Origin: Haliotis asinina | Lineage: Eukaryota; Mollusca; Gastropoda; Lepetellida; Haliotidae | Assembly: GCF_037392515.1 (NCBI RefSeq) | Contig: NC_090295.1 | Coordinates: 14,527,001 to 14,591,000, forward strand | DNA: 64,000 nt | Direction of reading: 5' to 3' | In this document: positions 62,780-64,000 of the stretch, in pieces | Numbering within the stretch: position 1 is the stretch's first letter | Layout of the letters: the number at the start of each line of letters is the position of its first letter | Translations under genes and position numbers: made by a program | The notes under the pieces: model-generated | Told to the model about the DNA's origin: nothing | The model's database searches: none | What the model saw: the letters and a program-made list of their open reading frames with translations, nothing else

Positions 62780-63606
62780 AGTCCAACAGTCTTGACCGCA
62801 ACATTAAACCCAACTGCGCTTCACACCTCCTGATATATGCCTGACATTCAAGAATCCAACATTCAGACGCAAGGTGGGGTGTTAGCATTTTGAAGCGACA
62901 TACAGATTTTAGATGGGTGAGCTACAGCAGTCTGAGCCTTGTAAGTCGTGTGATATGGACATGAACCTTAACTGTATTGTGATTTAATGATCATTTCATT
63001 GTAAAACATTTGGCCTGTCGATGGTTCAGTTGTGTGATACTAACACATTCAAATATTCCGTTAGCCATAACCTGTATTGATAAGATTTTTTTTCCGATTC
63101 GTGATTCGATATAAACCTATCCTAGTCCCAGGGTCTTTTTTGCCATGACGTTTGCGTGTTGCCCCGATCGTAGCAACGAGAGGTCACTTTGAGGTAACCT
63201 GTGAGGTTTCAACATTCCTATCGACAGAAGTATTTTATCTATCAATCTGAGATACCAGCAATTGACATGATATGGACTGCACGTTCTGTCGCTTTAAAAT
63301 ACGTTCATGCAGCAACACATGAAAGTATGGAATATCAGCCTTCGAGTTTGTTTGTACACTAAAATATGTAATGACGGCCATTAATTTTCGGTCGCTATGG
63401 TTATATGCATAGCTTGTTGTAGCTGTGACCAAACGCATCCCAGGAATTTCGTAAGAAATGTGCGTTTTGAACGTAGTTAAATCTGTGACAGTACTTTCTA
63501 GCAGTAGAATCGCTATTTTTTCGTTTGTTATGATATCAAACAGCATATGTCTTTAACCATGTAGTTTCAGTCTGTTCCTTCAGTTTCGAGGTCTTTTGGG
63601 CTTCCT
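62780..63606. other. Non-coding, no recognised feature
   Basis: The longest open frame (63235-63546, minus) shows no domain and has no splice support. Confidence 0.45.
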
Positions 63607-63740
63607 CGTACGTACAACAGTACATACAACAGTACATGCAATAGTACATACAGCAGTACATACAATGGTACATACAATAGTACATGCAGCAGTACATACA
63701 ATAGTACATACAATAGTACATACAACAGTACATACAACAG
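63607..63740. repeat. 12-bp minisatellite (ACATACAAYAGT)n
   Basis: About eleven copies of ACATACAACAGT with variants (ATGCAATAGT, AATGGT). It gives Cys/Tyr-rich frames on the minus strand that are not genes. Confidence 0.93.
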
Positions 63741-64000
63741 CAGTGTTTTCAGTCAAACATTGTTCTACTGTCTTCAACACAAGTAGTATTTTTTAAAAAT
63801 CATTATTGATTCAGATATCGTCATAAATTTACTCGGACGTTTATCACTTCAACAAGGTTAAACGAGCTTGAAATAACAGAAGCAGGAAAATCAGATGTTT
63901 TCTCTGTACACCTTGTCGCCTCGAAACACTGAAGTACCTACTGTGAACTGAGTACATAAGGGATTAGTTTAAATTTAGTCCTCTGACGCCCTCCTTGAAC

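Noticed and set aside
63536-63780. Cys-rich peptide gene
   Set aside because: CMYYCMYYCMY-type frames come from the 12-bp ACATACAACAGT repeat.
1-64000. Endogenous retrovirus, LTR element or Polinton
   Set aside because: I looked for long terminal direct repeats and for reverse transcriptase, integrase, capsid or envelope-like translations and saw none.

Overview
The window is animal nuclear DNA, most likely from a gastropod mollusc and plausibly an abalone (Haliotis) or close relative. The evidence is genes split into short phased exons with GT..AG introns, AT-rich introns, many micro- and minisatellites, and dozens of copies of two SINE families with a (gtga)n/(actc)n tail that I recall as typical of abalone sequence. 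The genus is inference from memory, not a search result.

Three protein-coding units can be assembled exon by exon with matching splice phases. (1) 4111-26005, plus strand: an 18-exon MIB2-like (mind bomb) E3 ubiquitin ligase of 864 aa. It has MIB/HERC2, ZZ zinc finger, MIB/HERC2, two REP-type repeats, an ankyrin array and a single C-terminal RING. (2) 30807-44291, minus strand: a tandem array of three small secreted, probably GPI-anchored Ly6/uPAR-type proteins of 178, 172 and 170 aa. Each has three coding exons of the same phase, and the cluster also holds two decayed copies of a signal-peptide exon and one truncated copy of the middle exon. (3) 49091-55672, plus strand: a seven-exon asteroid (ASTE1)-like PIN/XPG-family nuclease of about 607 aa, with the acidic residues of the FEN1/XPG active site retained.

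Region by region: 1-4068 is 5' flank with a 32-bp minisatellite and a foldback element. In 4069-26900 the MIB2-like introns carry distinct minisatellites (units of 42, about 43, 80, about 34 and 50 bp, and a block of roughly 0.2-kb repeats). In 26900-30690 there is non-coding DNA with a full SINE and a 0.6-kb terminal-inverted-repeat element. The Ly6 cluster occupies 30690-44300, interleaved with SINEs and palindromes. From 44300 to 49065 the DNA is SINE-rich and non-coding. The ASTE1-like gene follows, with a nested transposon in its first coding intron. From 56100 to the end there are repeats only, ending in a 127-bp satellite that embeds a SINE promoter segment beside an intact SINE.

The genes do not form a functional pathway as far as can be seen; the window is an ordinary gene neighbourhood with heavy repeat turnover. 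I saw no new enzymatic system. The most unusual signals are structural: a minisatellite seeded by a coding exon and its splice donor, a satellite containing a SINE head, two SINE families with a common 3' tail, near-perfect palindromes, and ongoing exon birth and death in the Ly6 cluster.
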